Position numbers and translations under genes: made by a program. This document shows positions 46,345 to 55,421 of a stretch of 64,000 bases of DNA, in pieces (the stretch's first letter is position 1; each line of letters starts with the position of its first letter). The stretch spans positions 1 to 64,000 of the forward strand of contig NZ_QLLR01000012.1 in NCBI RefSeq assembly GCF_003259615.1, in the 5' to 3' direction. This DNA comes from Pedobacter cryoconitis (lineage in GTDB: Bacteria > Bacteroidota > Bacteroidia > Sphingobacteriales > Sphingobacteriaceae). The notes beneath the pieces are model-generated. The model was given only the letters and a program-made list of their open reading frames with translations. It searched no databases and had not been told where the DNA came from.

Positions 46345-47616
46345 TTAATCTATACGATCAAATCCTGTATATTTTACTAAAACTTCTGGAATGATAATAC
46401 CGTCTTCTGTTTGATAATTTTCCAGGATTGCAGCAACAATTCGTGGTAAAGCTAAAGCGCTACCGTTTAAAGTGTGTGCTAATTGAGTTTTTCCGCCATT
46501 TCCTTTGAACCTTAATTTCAAACGGTTAGTCTGGAAAGATTCGAAGTTAGAAACAGAAGAAACTTCCAGCCAGCGTTGTTGTGCCGCACTCCATACTTCC
46601 ATATCGTAAGTCATTGCTGAGGTAAAGCCCATATCACCACCACATAAACGCAATACGCGGAAGTGTAAGCCTAAATCTTTCAATAAAGACTGTACATAAG
46701 CGCTCATTTCTTCCAGTACTTCGTAAGATTTATCAGGATGTACTACCTGTACCAATTCTACTTTATCAAATTGGTGTAATCTGTTTAAACCACGTACGTG
46801 TGCTCCATATGATCCTGCCTCACGACGGAAACAAGGAGTATACGCCGTATTTTTAACAGGCAATTCTTCTTCTTTTAAAATTACATCACGGTAAAGATTC
46901 GTTACAGGAACCTCAGCAGTAGGGATCAGAAAAAGATTATCAACGGTAGAATGATACATCTGTCCTTCTTTATCAGGCAGCTGACCTGTTCCGAAACCAG
47001 AAGCTTCGTTGATCATTAAAGGCACCTGCATTTCTCTGTATCCCTGCTCAGTAGCACGGTCCAGGAAGAAATTAATCAGTGCACGTTGTAAACGGGCTCC
47101 TTTACCTTTGTACACAGGAAAACCTGCACCGGTAATTTTAGTACCCAGTTCAAAATCTATAATATCATACTTAGAAGTCAGTTCCCAGTGTGGCAAAGCT
47201 TTTCCATGCAGTTCAGCAGGAGCACCATGCGTCAGTACGACTTCATTCTCCTCTGGTGTAGCGCCCGCAGGAACCAGTTCACCAGGTAAGTTAGGCAGTT
47301 GTACCAGTGCATTGTATAAATGCTGTTCTGCCACATTCAGTTGCTCTGAAAGGGTTTTGATATGTTCTTTATTAGAAGTAGTCTCTGCTTTAATTGCTTC
47401 AGCTTCCTCTTTTTTACCACTTCGCATGAGTTCACCAACCTGTTTAGCATTGGCATTTGCGATAGCAGATAAGTTATCCAGCGAGGTTTGAGTCTGTCTG
47501 CGTTCTTCATCTAATTTGATAATTTCATCAACCAGTTCAGGTTGTTTGAAATTACGGACACCTAAGCGTTCTAAAACTTTCTCTCTATTTTCGCGGATAT
47601 AGTTAACTTGCAGCAT
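46345..47616 (-). CDS. serS: Seryl-tRNA synthetase
   Basis: A 423-residue class II synthetase of usual size. The N-terminal coiled-coil arm spans about 30-100 (EERRQTQTSLDNLSAIANANAKQ, TSNKEHIKTLSEQL). The catalytic core has motif 2 around TPCFRREAGSYGAHVRGLNRLHQFDKVE and motif 3 near TLNGSALALPRIVAAILENYQ, plus LCGGDMGFTSAMTYDMEVW. It charges tRNA-Ser and initiates selenocysteine charging where that exists. The start at 47616 lies 32 bases from the divergent rsmI start. Confidence 0.98.
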   Translation of the reverse strand: MLQVNYIRENREKVLERLGVRNFKQPELVDEIIKLDEERRQTQTSLDNLSAIANANAKQVGELMRSGKKEEAEAIKAETTSNKEHIKTLSEQLNVAEQHLYNALVQLPNLPGELVPAGATPEENEVVLTHGAPAELHGKALPHWELTSKYDIIDFELGTKITGAGFPVYKGKGARLQRALINFFLDRATEQGYREMQVPLMINEASGFGTGQLPDKEGQMYHSTVDNLFLIPTAEVPVTNLYRDVILKEEELPVKNTAYTPCFRREAGSYGAHVRGLNRLHQFDKVELVQVVHPDKSYEVLEEMSAYVQSLLKDLGLHFRVLRLCGGDMGFTSAMTYDMEVWSAAQQRWLEVSSVSNFESFQTNRLKLRFKGNGGKTQLAHTLNGSALALPRIVAAILENYQTEDGIIIPEVLVKYTGFDRID

Positions 47617-47632
47617 TATTTAATTTTTTTAA

Positions 47633-47640
47633 CAAATATA
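47633..47640 (-). promoter_or_regulatory. Probable -7 promoter box for serS
   Basis: On the minus strand TATATTTG matches TAnnTTTG, 17 bases before the serS start codon. It implies a short leader and overlaps the region where the divergent rsmI transcript would begin. Confidence 0.5.
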
Positions 47641-47648
47641 ACAAGAGT

Positions 47649-48371
47649 TTGGAGAATACTATAGGCGGTAAACTATTTCTGGTTCCTACACCAATCGGTA
47701 ATCTGGAAGATATGACTTTCAGGGCTGTCCGCGTTTTAAAGGAAGCAGATGTTATCCTGGCTGAGGATACCCGTACAAGTGCGCCTTTATTGAAGCATTT
47801 CGGCATTGATAAAAAAGCTTATTCGCATCACCAGCACAATGAGCATAAGGCAACCTCAGAGATTATTAAGTTTCTGAAGGAAGGTAAAAATGTAGCCCTG
47901 ATTTCGGATGCCGGAACACCTGCGATCTCTGATCCGGGCTTCTTTCTGGTCAGAGAAGTGTTAAAAAATGATTTGCCCGTAGAATGTTTACCGGGTGCAA
48001 CTGCTTTTGTCCCTGCACTGGTTAACTCTGGTTTACCTACAGATTCATTTGTCTTTGAAGGATTCCTTCCAGTTAAAAAGGGCAGACAAACCCGTTTAAA
48101 GAAGCTGGCTGATGAAGAGCGAACTATCATCCTTTATGAAAGTCCGCACCGCTTATTAAAAACACTGGAAGAATTCGCCCAGTTTTTTGGGGAAGAAAGA
48201 CAAGCCTCAGTTAGCAGGGAGCTGACTAAAATGTATGAAGAAACCGTTAGAGGTACACTGGTAGAAATAAAATCACACTTTGAAACTAATATTTTAAAAG
48301 GTGAGTTTGTAATTTGTGTAGCTGGTAAAGAAGAAACTAAAAAAGAAAAGCGCTCTTACGAAAAGGATTAA
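47649..48371 (+). CDS. rsmI: 16S rRNA (cytidine-2'-O)-methyltransferase RsmI
   Basis: A 240-residue SAM-dependent methyltransferase of the tetrapyrrole-methylase fold. It uses a TTG start; no ATG is available upstream. Motifs: LFLVPTPIGNLEDMTFRAV at the N-terminus, LAEDTRTSAPLLKHF, ALISDAGTPAISDPGFFLV, CLPGATAFVPALVNSGLPTDSFVFEGFLP and IILYESPHRLLKTLEE. It methylates C1402 of 16S rRNA on the ribose. It starts the unit with the PH/SHOCT and lnt genes. A 241-codon length is close to the family's minimal form lacking the extra C-terminal domain. Confidence 0.96.
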   Translation: MENTIGGKLFLVPTPIGNLEDMTFRAVRVLKEADVILAEDTRTSAPLLKHFGIDKKAYSHHQHNEHKATSEIIKFLKEGKNVALISDAGTPAISDPGFFLVREVLKNDLPVECLPGATAFVPALVNSGLPTDSFVFEGFLPVKKGRQTRLKKLADEERTIILYESPHRLLKTLEEFAQFFGEERQASVSRELTKMYEETVRGTLVEIKSHFETNILKGEFVICVAGKEETKKEKRSYEKD

Positions 48372-48396
48372 TCCTAAAGAGCTTAAAATAAATAAT

Positions 48397-49056
48397 ATGA
48401 TTTTAATAGATAGATTTTTGAGCGATGAGCAAGATCCTAAAGCTGTTGAAAAAGTTTTAGGCAAGCTGAATGATATGCTGACGACTAATGAGGAACTGAT
48501 CTACCTTGCGGTACAAAAAAGACCTGCAGTAAATCTTCTTCCTGATTGTATCGTAGTCAGCAATAAACGCATCTTTTATTGTGAGCCTGCAAATTTCGGC
48601 ATCACCATGAACTTCAAGGATATTTCCTGGAAAAGCATTAAAGAGATCTCTTTCAAGGAAGAAATATTTGGTTCTAAATTCATCTGTGTACCGCAGCATG
48701 GAGAAAATATCATTACAGAATATATCCCTAAGGTACAGGCCAGAAAACTATACCAGGCTGCTTATGAGCAACTGGAAGCTTTCAAGGAACAGCAAAGACA
48801 AGCTGAACTGGAAGAAAAAAGAGCTCAGCAACCAGCTCCGGCAGCCGCTGTTACTCCGCCTGCAGAAGTACCTGTTCATCAGGAAGAAATCCCTGCCGAA
48901 GAGCCTGTGGAAGCTTATGTAGCCCCTGTAATTGTAGAGGAACCAGAAGATGAAACGACGCTGAAGTTAAGGAAGCTAAAAACACTTTACGACAAACAAT
49001 TAATTACCCAGGCAGAATACGAGGCTAAAAAAGCCGACATACTAGATACTTTTTAA
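48397..49056 (+). CDS. PH-like and SHOCT domain protein
   Basis: A 219-residue cytoplasmic protein. The N-terminal part (1-125) looks like a bacterial PH domain (ELIYLAVQKRPAVNLLPDCIVVSNKRIFYC, DISWKSIKEISFKEEIFGSKF). A Gln/Glu/Pro/Ala-rich linker (128-185) follows, and the C-terminus is a SHOCT-type helical hairpin (LRKLKTLYDKQLITQAEYEAKKADIL). SHOCT domains act as short oligomerisation or recruitment tails. The gene sits between rsmI and lnt with close spacing (26 and 14 bases), suggesting co-transcription. Function unknown. Confidence 0.8.
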   Translation: MILIDRFLSDEQDPKAVEKVLGKLNDMLTTNEELIYLAVQKRPAVNLLPDCIVVSNKRIFYCEPANFGITMNFKDISWKSIKEISFKEEIFGSKFICVPQHGENIITEYIPKVQARKLYQAAYEQLEAFKEQQRQAELEEKRAQQPAPAAAVTPPAEVPVHQEEIPAEEPVEAYVAPVIVEEPEDETTLKLRKLKTLYDKQLITQAEYEAKKADILDTF

Positions 49057-49069
49057 GCTTACCCCATTC

Positions 49070-50698
49070 ATGAAAGCGATACAAACCTACCTGCTTGCCC
49101 TATTAAGTGCATTTTTATTATGGCTGGCATGGCCGCCGCATACTTTTGCTGCTCCTCTTTTATTAGTCGGTCTGGTGCCGCTTTTCATCGCACTCGATCA
49201 TTTAATAGCTAAAAGAGAGCCAAAAACAGGCAAAAAGGTTTTCCTGACAGCAGGTCTGACTTTCCTGGTTTGGAATACGGCCTGCATTTACTGGGTATAC
49301 AACGCAATCAGTGCTTATAATAATCCGGCCGTGGCCATGGTCATTTCCCTGATCCCTTATGGACTGGGTGCTTTACTCATGACTTTCGCCTTCTGGCTTT
49401 ACTACCGTTTCAGCACTGTAGTGAGCAACAAACGTATCGCTTACCTGGCTTTAGTCAGCTTTTGGGTGGGTATGGAATATCTGCATGCTACCTGGGATCT
49501 CGCTTTCCCGTGGATGACACTGGGTAACGGCCTTGCCGGAATGCACCAGCTTGCCCAATGGTATGAAACTACCGGCGTATATGGCGGATCAATCTGGATA
49601 CTGGTGAGTAACATCCTTGCTTTTGAGGCCTATAAAGCTTTTAAAGCAAATACAGGCTATCTTAAAATCAGACCTGCTCTTGGCTGGCTGATCTTCCTGA
49701 TTGTACCTGCGGGAATTTCCCTGATCAAATATTACGGGTATAAAGAAAAAACTTTGCCGATCAATGTGGTGGTGGTACAACCGAACATCGATCCTTATGA
49801 GAAAATGGGCGGCATCACTCCTGCAGAGCAGTTAAAAACCCTTGTTCATCTTTCAGATTCAGTAGCGCAGGTCAATACCGAGTATTTCATCTGGCCTGAA
49901 ACCGCCATCCCGAGTTATGCGAACGAAGATCGTATCCGCAGCACGACAGAATACATGGCTGCACAATCTTTCCTGAACAAATACAAAAACGGCACGCTGA
50001 TCACAGGTATAGAGAGTCTTAAGTTCTATAACGATAAAAGTACGCTCTCTGCTAAATTTGATCCGGACAACAATCAGTATTACGATAACTTTAATTCTGC
50101 CATGCAGGTGGAGAACTCAGCAAATGTTCAGTTCTATCATAAATCCAAACTAGTACCTGGCGTAGAAAAAATGCCTTTCCCAAAAGCTTTATCTTTCCTT
50201 GCCCCGGTATTTGCTGGTCTTGGAGGAACAGTTTCTGGCTGGGGATGGCAGGAAAATCCTGGTGTATTCTACTCTCAGAATGGTGTAGGTGTAGCTCCGG
50301 TAATCTGCTATGAATCCCTTTGGGGAGGCTGGATTGGAGAATCCGTTAAAAATGGTGCACAGCTTATTGCAATCATCACCAACGATGGCTGGTGGGGAAA
50401 TACTTCGGGTAAAGATCAGCATTTCCTGTATGCTAAACTTCGTGCAATAGAAACCCGCAGATGGGTAGTGCGCTCGGCGAACACCGGAATATCAGGTTTC
50501 ATTAACCAACGTGGAGACATCGTCAAACAATCCACCTGGTGGACCCGCGATGCTCTGAAAATGGATGTAAATTTAAATGATCAGCTTACGTTTTACGTAA
50601 AAAGCGGAGATATAATTCCCCAGATCCTGAGTTTGATTGGTTTAGTACTGGCCTTATTCATTCCGTATAAAACGTACTTCAAAAAGAAAAAAGCATAA
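49070..50698 (+). CDS. lnt: Apolipoprotein N-acyltransferase
   Basis: A 542-residue inner-membrane enzyme. Several N-terminal membrane helices (to about 220) precede a periplasmic nitrilase-like domain. The catalytic triad is visible as E277 (FIWPETAIPS), K358 (FYHKSKLVPGVEKMPFP) and C413 (PVICYESLWGG). A C-terminal membrane helix ends the protein (IPQILSLIGLVLALFIPY). It adds the third acyl chain to lipoproteins after LspA cleavage. Together with lspA it supports the many lipoproteins in the window. The genes rsmI, the PH/SHOCT gene and lnt appear to form one unit. Confidence 0.97.
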   Translation: MKAIQTYLLALLSAFLLWLAWPPHTFAAPLLLVGLVPLFIALDHLIAKREPKTGKKVFLTAGLTFLVWNTACIYWVYNAISAYNNPAVAMVISLIPYGLGALLMTFAFWLYYRFSTVVSNKRIAYLALVSFWVGMEYLHATWDLAFPWMTLGNGLAGMHQLAQWYETTGVYGGSIWILVSNILAFEAYKAFKANTGYLKIRPALGWLIFLIVPAGISLIKYYGYKEKTLPINVVVVQPNIDPYEKMGGITPAEQLKTLVHLSDSVAQVNTEYFIWPETAIPSYANEDRIRSTTEYMAAQSFLNKYKNGTLITGIESLKFYNDKSTLSAKFDPDNNQYYDNFNSAMQVENSANVQFYHKSKLVPGVEKMPFPKALSFLAPVFAGLGGTVSGWGWQENPGVFYSQNGVGVAPVICYESLWGGWIGESVKNGAQLIAIITNDGWWGNTSGKDQHFLYAKLRAIETRRWVVRSANTGISGFINQRGDIVKQSTWWTRDALKMDVNLNDQLTFYVKSGDIIPQILSLIGLVLALFIPYKTYFKKKKA

Positions 50699-50740
50699 CC
50701 ATTGCTGGTCACCCGGAAGAAAACTATCTGCGCTCCGCTT

Positions 50741-51862
50741 TTACAAAGACGGGACAGGTTTGATACCGATGGTGTGACTGGCATAATTCAGCATAAAAGA
50801 ATTCTCTAAAAAAAAATTGATCCCTATAATAGACACCGATTTGCTCTTGCGTGAATCGAGTGTTGTTTTATAATTGCTGTTATTAGAGGCATAATCATAA
50901 ATAGTGCCTTTATCACTCACAAAACGAATGCCCACACCCGCATTCATCTTTCCCTTCTTATTGTTATCCGGCTCATAGATCACTCCCCCGGCAGGATTCC
51001 CTGAGTCAAATAAAACATAAGACGGCGAAATCACTAAGCCACTATAACTTATAATTCCTTTTACATAAGGATAGAAACGGCCATTCAGTGTCTGCTGCGG
51101 ATGTAATACAAAACCTTCCTTTTCCTGCTCAGTTATCCCAAGGGTCAATAAAGGCACTGCTGATGTTCCTTCCATAGAAGAAACCCGCTCCCATTTTACC
51201 TGATCAAGCGGTGCAAGAATAAACCCTGCTTCTATACGATTACCATAACTCAGATAATTGAAAGGGCTAACGACATTTTCCCGCTTCAGCACAGGTCCTG
51301 CTTTCATTTCTCCACCTGAACTTACCCCTGCAATTCCATCACAATGCTGATCCACCTGAGCAGGCTTCCCGGTAAGGTCATAAACTCCGTTATAAACTAA
51401 AATAAAAGGCATTCTCTTTGTTCTGACCTGGCCCATTTTATCCCCGATTACAATCGAAGCATAAGCGATATTACCATAGTACGAGCGTGTACCACCATAA
51501 CGGGATTTGGTTTTAGTCCTGGTTACAGTAATACCGTTCAATTCCAGGGAATCCTTATCCCCGATCACAATTCCAGTGTCTGCCACGAGTGAAGCCGGTA
51601 GTAATCGTTTAGCATCCAGAATAAGCCCCTGTGAGCCCGTATCAAATACAACCTTAAGCTTTACTCTATCGGTTCCAATATATCGGATAGGAAGGTATAA
51701 TCTTCGTCCAAGCGTTTTCATATTTTGTCCCGGCATTAAATTAATCCGCACCGGGCTAACAATACTTTCCACAGAGTCTTTAGGTTCAGCAAACCCAAAA
51801 GCCACAGACCCTGCATTAGTAAAGCACAAAAAAACAATAACGCCAAACAATCTATTCATCAC
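50741..51862 (-). CDS. Exported bilobed pepsin-like aspartic protease
   Basis: A 373-residue protein with a signal peptide ending near FGFAE (residue 25). Two catalytic-type motifs are present, VVFDTGSQGL with D74 and VLFDSGNPAGG with D286, spaced 212 residues apart. Around them are pepsin-like landmarks: SYYGNIAYASIVIG in the flap/first-lobe region, CDGIAGVSS resembling pepsin's DGILGLG, and a C-terminus SIIGINFFLENSFMLNY ending TIGIKPV, which resembles pepsin's ILGDVF...KVGLAPV. Thus it appears to be a single-chain, two-lobe A1-type protease rather than a retroviral-type half. Position 287-289 is SGN instead of the usual TGT/S. Activity and substrate are not shown. It is a single gene convergent with lnt. 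Confidence 0.8.
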   Translation of the reverse strand: MMNRLFGVIVFLCFTNAGSVAFGFAEPKDSVESIVSPVRINLMPGQNMKTLGRRLYLPIRYIGTDRVKLKVVFDTGSQGLILDAKRLLPASLVADTGIVIGDKDSLELNGITVTRTKTKSRYGGTRSYYGNIAYASIVIGDKMGQVRTKRMPFILVYNGVYDLTGKPAQVDQHCDGIAGVSSGGEMKAGPVLKRENVVSPFNYLSYGNRIEAGFILAPLDQVKWERVSSMEGTSAVPLLTLGITEQEKEGFVLHPQQTLNGRFYPYVKGIISYSGLVISPSYVLFDSGNPAGGVIYEPDNNKKGKMNAGVGIRFVSDKGTIYDYASNNSNYKTTLDSRKSKSVSIIGINFFLENSFMLNYASHTIGIKPVPSL

Positions 51863-51897
51863 AAAACATTAAAACGACCTGCTACAGAGCAATCCAG

Positions 51898-51905
51898 CAA
51901 ATTTA
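51898..51905 (-). promoter_or_regulatory. Probable -7 promoter box for the pepsin-like protease gene
   Basis: On the minus strand TAAATTTG matches TAnnTTTG, 36 bases before the ATG. No clear -33 box was seen. Confidence 0.45.
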
Positions 51906-51954
51906 ACCCATAAATCAAGCCAAAAAGCAGCTCAATAAATTATAGAAAAAAACC

Positions 51955-53592
51955 TTACGCTAAATACTTTCCAACAATTGGCATCCTGCGGCCACTGCCA
52001 AAAGCCTTCGGAGAAACCCTCAGAATCGGCGGTGTCTGATACCGCTTAAACTCTGCCCCATTCACCATTTTAATAATCCTTCTCACTAACCCTTCCTCAT
52101 AACCCATCGCTATAATATCCCTGGAACTCTTCTTCAGCTCAATAAACTGAAAAAGGATCGTATCCAGCGTATCATAATCAGGCAGTGAATCAGAATCCTT
52201 CTGACCCGGCCTTAACTCCGCCGAAGGCGGCTTAACAATTGTATTTTCAGGAATGACCTCCCCATCCTTATTGATATAATGAGCAAGCTCATAAATCTGA
52301 GTCTTATAAACATCACCAATTACGCCAATCGCACCGCACATATCGCCATACAAAGTGCCATACCCTACCGCACACTCACTCTTATTCGAAGTATTCAGTA
52401 AAATATAACCGAACTTATTAGACATCGCCATCACTACAATCCCCCTGCTTCTCGCCTGGATATTCTCTTCCGTCAAATTAAAAGGCAAACCCTTAAAAGC
52501 ACCCGCCATCATACTATCAAAAGCATCCGCAGCGTCCGCAATAGAAATTATCTCGTGCCTGCAACCAAAATTCTCCACTAAATCCAGTGCATCCTTAATA
52601 GAATGATCTGAAGAATACTTGCTCGGCATTAAAACCGCCATCACATTCTCCGCACCCAATGCCCGGCAAGCCAGCGCACATACAATCGCAGAATCAATAC
52701 CTCCTGATAAACCCAATACTGCTTTAGAAAAACCAGACTTCACAAAATAATCCTTGATCCCTAATACCAGCGCGTCATGGATCTGGGCAATATCAGACAT
52801 CGGCTGATGCTCCTTAACATGACCTTCAAGCTTTCCGTCAGCAAAAGTATAGGACTTCAGCTGCTCCTTAAAATAATCCATTTCATCCAGCATGTTCCCC
52901 TCCTGGTCAAAGACCATAGAACCACCATCAAAAATGATTTCCGTCTGTGCCCCAACCTGGTTCACATACAACAAAGGCAAATTATATTTTTTCGCATTAT
53001 CCGCTAATACAACTCTGCGTTCATCATCATGCTGATAAGAAAATGGAGAAGCCGCAATATTAATCATCACGTCCGGATTCTCCTTAATCAGTTCATCCAT
53101 CGGATTAGAAACATAAAGCGGGTTATTATTGATATTCCACAGATCCTCACAAATTGTCAACGCAATTTTAACGCCTTTAAAATCAATACATTCAAAAGAA
53201 GTCGCAGGCTCAAAATAACGGTACTCATCAAAAACATCGTAATTAGGCAACAATGCCTTACGCGCAATAGACTTAATCTGTTTTTCCTCTATAAAATAGG
53301 CTGCATTGTATAAATCTTTACCTGCTGCCTCTTCATTTCTGACCGGCAGCCCGACAATACAAGCAATCCCCGTACAATGTTCCGCAATCTCTTTTCCTGC
53401 TTCCTCACATAAAGAAATAAACTCTTCAAACTCCAGAAAATCACGCGGAGGATAACCACAAACAGCCAGTTCCGCGAATACAACCAGGTCAGCCCCACCA
53501 GCCTTTGCTAACCGGATATGCTCTATTATTTTTTTTGTGTTACTCTCAAAATTACCAATATGGTAATTCAGCTGCGCTAATGCTATCTTCAT
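51955..53592 (-). CDS. nadE: Glutamine-dependent NAD synthetase
   Basis: A 545-residue two-domain enzyme. The N-terminal nitrilase-type glutaminase (1-260) has its triad at E41 (FAELAVCGYPP), K112 (RKALLPNYDVF) and C148 (ALTICEDLW). The C-terminal synthetase has the ATP pyrophosphatase loop LGLSGGIDSAIVCAL, and further GYGTLYGDMCGAIGVIGDVYKT and PPSAELRPGQKDSDSLPDY. It amidates nicotinic acid adenine dinucleotide to NAD using glutamine. It follows the outer-membrane barrel gene by 6 bases on the same strand and probably shares its transcript. Confidence 0.97.
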   Translation of the reverse strand: MKIALAQLNYHIGNFESNTKKIIEHIRLAKAGGADLVVFAELAVCGYPPRDFLEFEEFISLCEEAGKEIAEHCTGIACIVGLPVRNEEAAGKDLYNAAYFIEEKQIKSIARKALLPNYDVFDEYRYFEPATSFECIDFKGVKIALTICEDLWNINNNPLYVSNPMDELIKENPDVMINIAASPFSYQHDDERRVVLADNAKKYNLPLLYVNQVGAQTEIIFDGGSMVFDQEGNMLDEMDYFKEQLKSYTFADGKLEGHVKEHQPMSDIAQIHDALVLGIKDYFVKSGFSKAVLGLSGGIDSAIVCALACRALGAENVMAVLMPSKYSSDHSIKDALDLVENFGCRHEIISIADAADAFDSMMAGAFKGLPFNLTEENIQARSRGIVVMAMSNKFGYILLNTSNKSECAVGYGTLYGDMCGAIGVIGDVYKTQIYELAHYINKDGEVIPENTIVKPPSAELRPGQKDSDSLPDYDTLDTILFQFIELKKSSRDIIAMGYEEGLVRRIIKMVNGAEFKRYQTPPILRVSPKAFGSGRRMPIVGKYLA

Positions 53593-53598
53593 AATCTG

Positions 53599-54273
53599 CT
53601 AAAAGAATACCCCGAAATTTAAACCCACATAATGATTACGTACACTTCTGCCCGGAGCAGAAGAAATATCAGTAAATCCATTATTAAATGTTAACCCTGT
53701 AGTTACACTTGTATTTTTTGCAACATCATATTCCAGTCCTGCGCCAATAATTAGTCCTGCACGGTAAAAGTTTGTATTCTTCTTGATATGATCATCCTCT
53801 ACAATGCTTTTTCCGGCAACAGATACATCCTGTCTCGCACTGATATTAAAACCATTAGAAAGACCGAATTGTCCATACCACCGAACATCACCTATCTTTT
53901 CTGTTTTCAGCTTTAAAGTTAAAGGAACCTCCAGGTATTGCAATTTGTACTTCAGATCGTAAGGTGTCGGATTCGGATAAGCCACCGCATCATAATAAGG
54001 AAGCGGGTTTATCTCTGTCGTTTTACCATTGATAGTTGTAATTGTTAGTCCGGTAGAAAGACTATAATTCTCTGCAAAATTCAGATCAGCCAGTAAACCA
54101 TAAGAAAAACCCAGACTGAAACCATTGCCTTTACCATTTTCAGGTTTAGCCCAGCCAAAAGTCGGATGCGCGGTTAAGCCCAGTCTGAAGCCATAATAAG
54201 GATCAGCTCCTTGTTGTGCAAAAGCAGTAGTTGTTAAAAATGTCAGTAAAAGTCCGGTCAATATTTGTTTCAT
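53599..54273 (-). CDS. Outer-membrane beta-barrel protein (PorT-type)
   Basis: A 224-residue protein from the ATG at 54273 (MKQILTGLLLTFLTTTAFAQ), which gives a clean signal peptide; the frame also contains an ATG at 54282. The rest shows alternating polar/hydrophobic strands with YYGFRLGLTAHPTFGWA, SLGFSYGLLADLNFAENYSLSTGL, LEVPLTLKLKTEKIGDVRWYGQFGLS and a final NHYVGLNFGVFF. This matches the small outer-membrane barrel family (PF13568-like, related to PorT). The role is unknown. Being directly upstream of nadE is probably incidental co-transcription. Confidence 0.85.
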   Translation of the reverse strand: MKQILTGLLLTFLTTTAFAQQGADPYYGFRLGLTAHPTFGWAKPENGKGNGFSLGFSYGLLADLNFAENYSLSTGLTITTINGKTTEINPLPYYDAVAYPNPTPYDLKYKLQYLEVPLTLKLKTEKIGDVRWYGQFGLSNGFNISARQDVSVAGKSIVEDDHIKKNTNFYRAGLIIGAGLEYDVAKNTSVTTGLTFNNGFTDISSAPGRSVRNHYVGLNFGVFF

Positions 54274-54311
54274 TTGTATCATATTTGTTTGTAATGGGTT
54301 TTAGAGCAACG

Positions 54312-54319
54312 CAAAGGTA
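54312..54319 (-). promoter_or_regulatory. Probable -7 promoter box for the barrel gene-nadE unit
   Basis: On the minus strand TACCTTTG matches TAnnTTTG. It is 39 bases before the chosen ATG at 54273. Confidence 0.5.
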
Positions 54320-54385
54320 GTTTCAGTCTTTTTTTGAAGCAGGCCTATGCTGGTTTACTCCCTGATCTGTTTATATTTGTTACCA

Positions 54386-55417
54386 ATGAACTATAACGTT
54401 AAACATTCCCAAATCTATCTAATTTTTCTGTGTGTCGTCACATTTTTTTCCTGTAAACAGGCAGGGAAGCCCAATGTGGATGATATTAAGCTAGCTATTA
54501 AGATCGAAAGGTTCGACCAGGATTTGTATGCGGGGAAGAACAAAAAACTGGCAGAGGCTGATTTGATGCTGCGTAAAAAATACAATTACTTTTACGACGA
54601 TTATATCCACAGAATGGTCGGTGACAGAAGTTACAGCGATGCTGAAATCTTAACGACATTATATAAAGATCAGGCTTATACAGATCTGAATCAGGAAGCT
54701 GACAGCGTATTCCGGGACATGAAACCTATAGAAAAGGAACTGACCCAAACCTTTAAATACATTAAATATTATTACCCTAAAACCAGGATACCAAGGTTCA
54801 TTGCTTTCGTCTCCGGTTTTGCCGTTCAAACTCCTATAGGAGACGGTTATATGGGCATCGGGCTGGATATGTTTTTAGGTAAAGACAGTAAATTTTACAG
54901 AGCCATTGTTAAAAGCGTTCCCCTATATTTATCGCGGAGATTCACGCCAGACTATGTGGTGCCAAGAATTACTGAAACTTTTGCCAGAGAAGAATTGTTC
55001 CCTGAAAAAGATGAAGACCATTCCCTGCTGGCAAAAATGGTAGAGAACGGCAAGATCCTGTATTTTATGGACAAAGTACTGGATGACAAAACTCCGGATA
55101 CGCTTAAAATAGGTTATACAGCAAAACAATTGGAATGGTGTAAAACCTTTGAAGGAAATATCTGGGCTTACCTGATTGAAAACAAATTACTGTTTGAAAC
55201 TGACAACCAGAAAATACAAATGTATGTGAGCGAAGCACCTTTTACGCCGGGTTTAGGGGTGAAAAATGAATCTGCTCCCAAACTGGGCGTATGGATAGGC
55301 TGGCAGATGGTCAGAAAATATATGACCGAAAATCCAAAGGTTACTTTGCAGGAGCTCATGAAAGAGTCAGATCCGCAGAAGATATTAAATGGGGCAAAAT
55401 ATAAGCCCAAAATGTAA
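54386..55417 (+). CDS. gldB: Gliding motility lipoprotein GldB
   Basis: A lipoprotein of 343 residues from the ATG at 54386 (MNYNVKHSQIYLIFLCVVTFF), with lipobox VTFFSC; the longer frame from 54347 adds 13 unlikely residues. The body matches GldB: IKIERFDQDLYAG, LRKKYNYFYDDYI, FRDMKPIEKELTQTFKYIKYYYP, GLDMFLGKDSKFYR, and the C-terminal APKLGVWIGWQMVRKYM. GldB is needed for gliding in Flavobacterium johnsoniae but is also conserved in non-gliding Bacteroidota, where the role is less clear. The patatin gene begins 4 bases downstream, suggesting an operon. Confidence 0.93.
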   Translation: MNYNVKHSQIYLIFLCVVTFFSCKQAGKPNVDDIKLAIKIERFDQDLYAGKNKKLAEADLMLRKKYNYFYDDYIHRMVGDRSYSDAEILTTLYKDQAYTDLNQEADSVFRDMKPIEKELTQTFKYIKYYYPKTRIPRFIAFVSGFAVQTPIGDGYMGIGLDMFLGKDSKFYRAIVKSVPLYLSRRFTPDYVVPRITETFAREELFPEKDEDHSLLAKMVENGKILYFMDKVLDDKTPDTLKIGYTAKQLEWCKTFEGNIWAYLIENKLLFETDNQKIQMYVSEAPFTPGLGVKNESAPKLGVWIGWQMVRKYMTENPKVTLQELMKESDPQKILNGAKYKPKM

Positions 55418-55421
55418 GATT

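Noticed and set aside
47009..47491. 160-codon frame on the plus strand inside serS
   Set aside because: Antisense shadow of a conserved gene; Ser-rich composition comes from the reverse codons.
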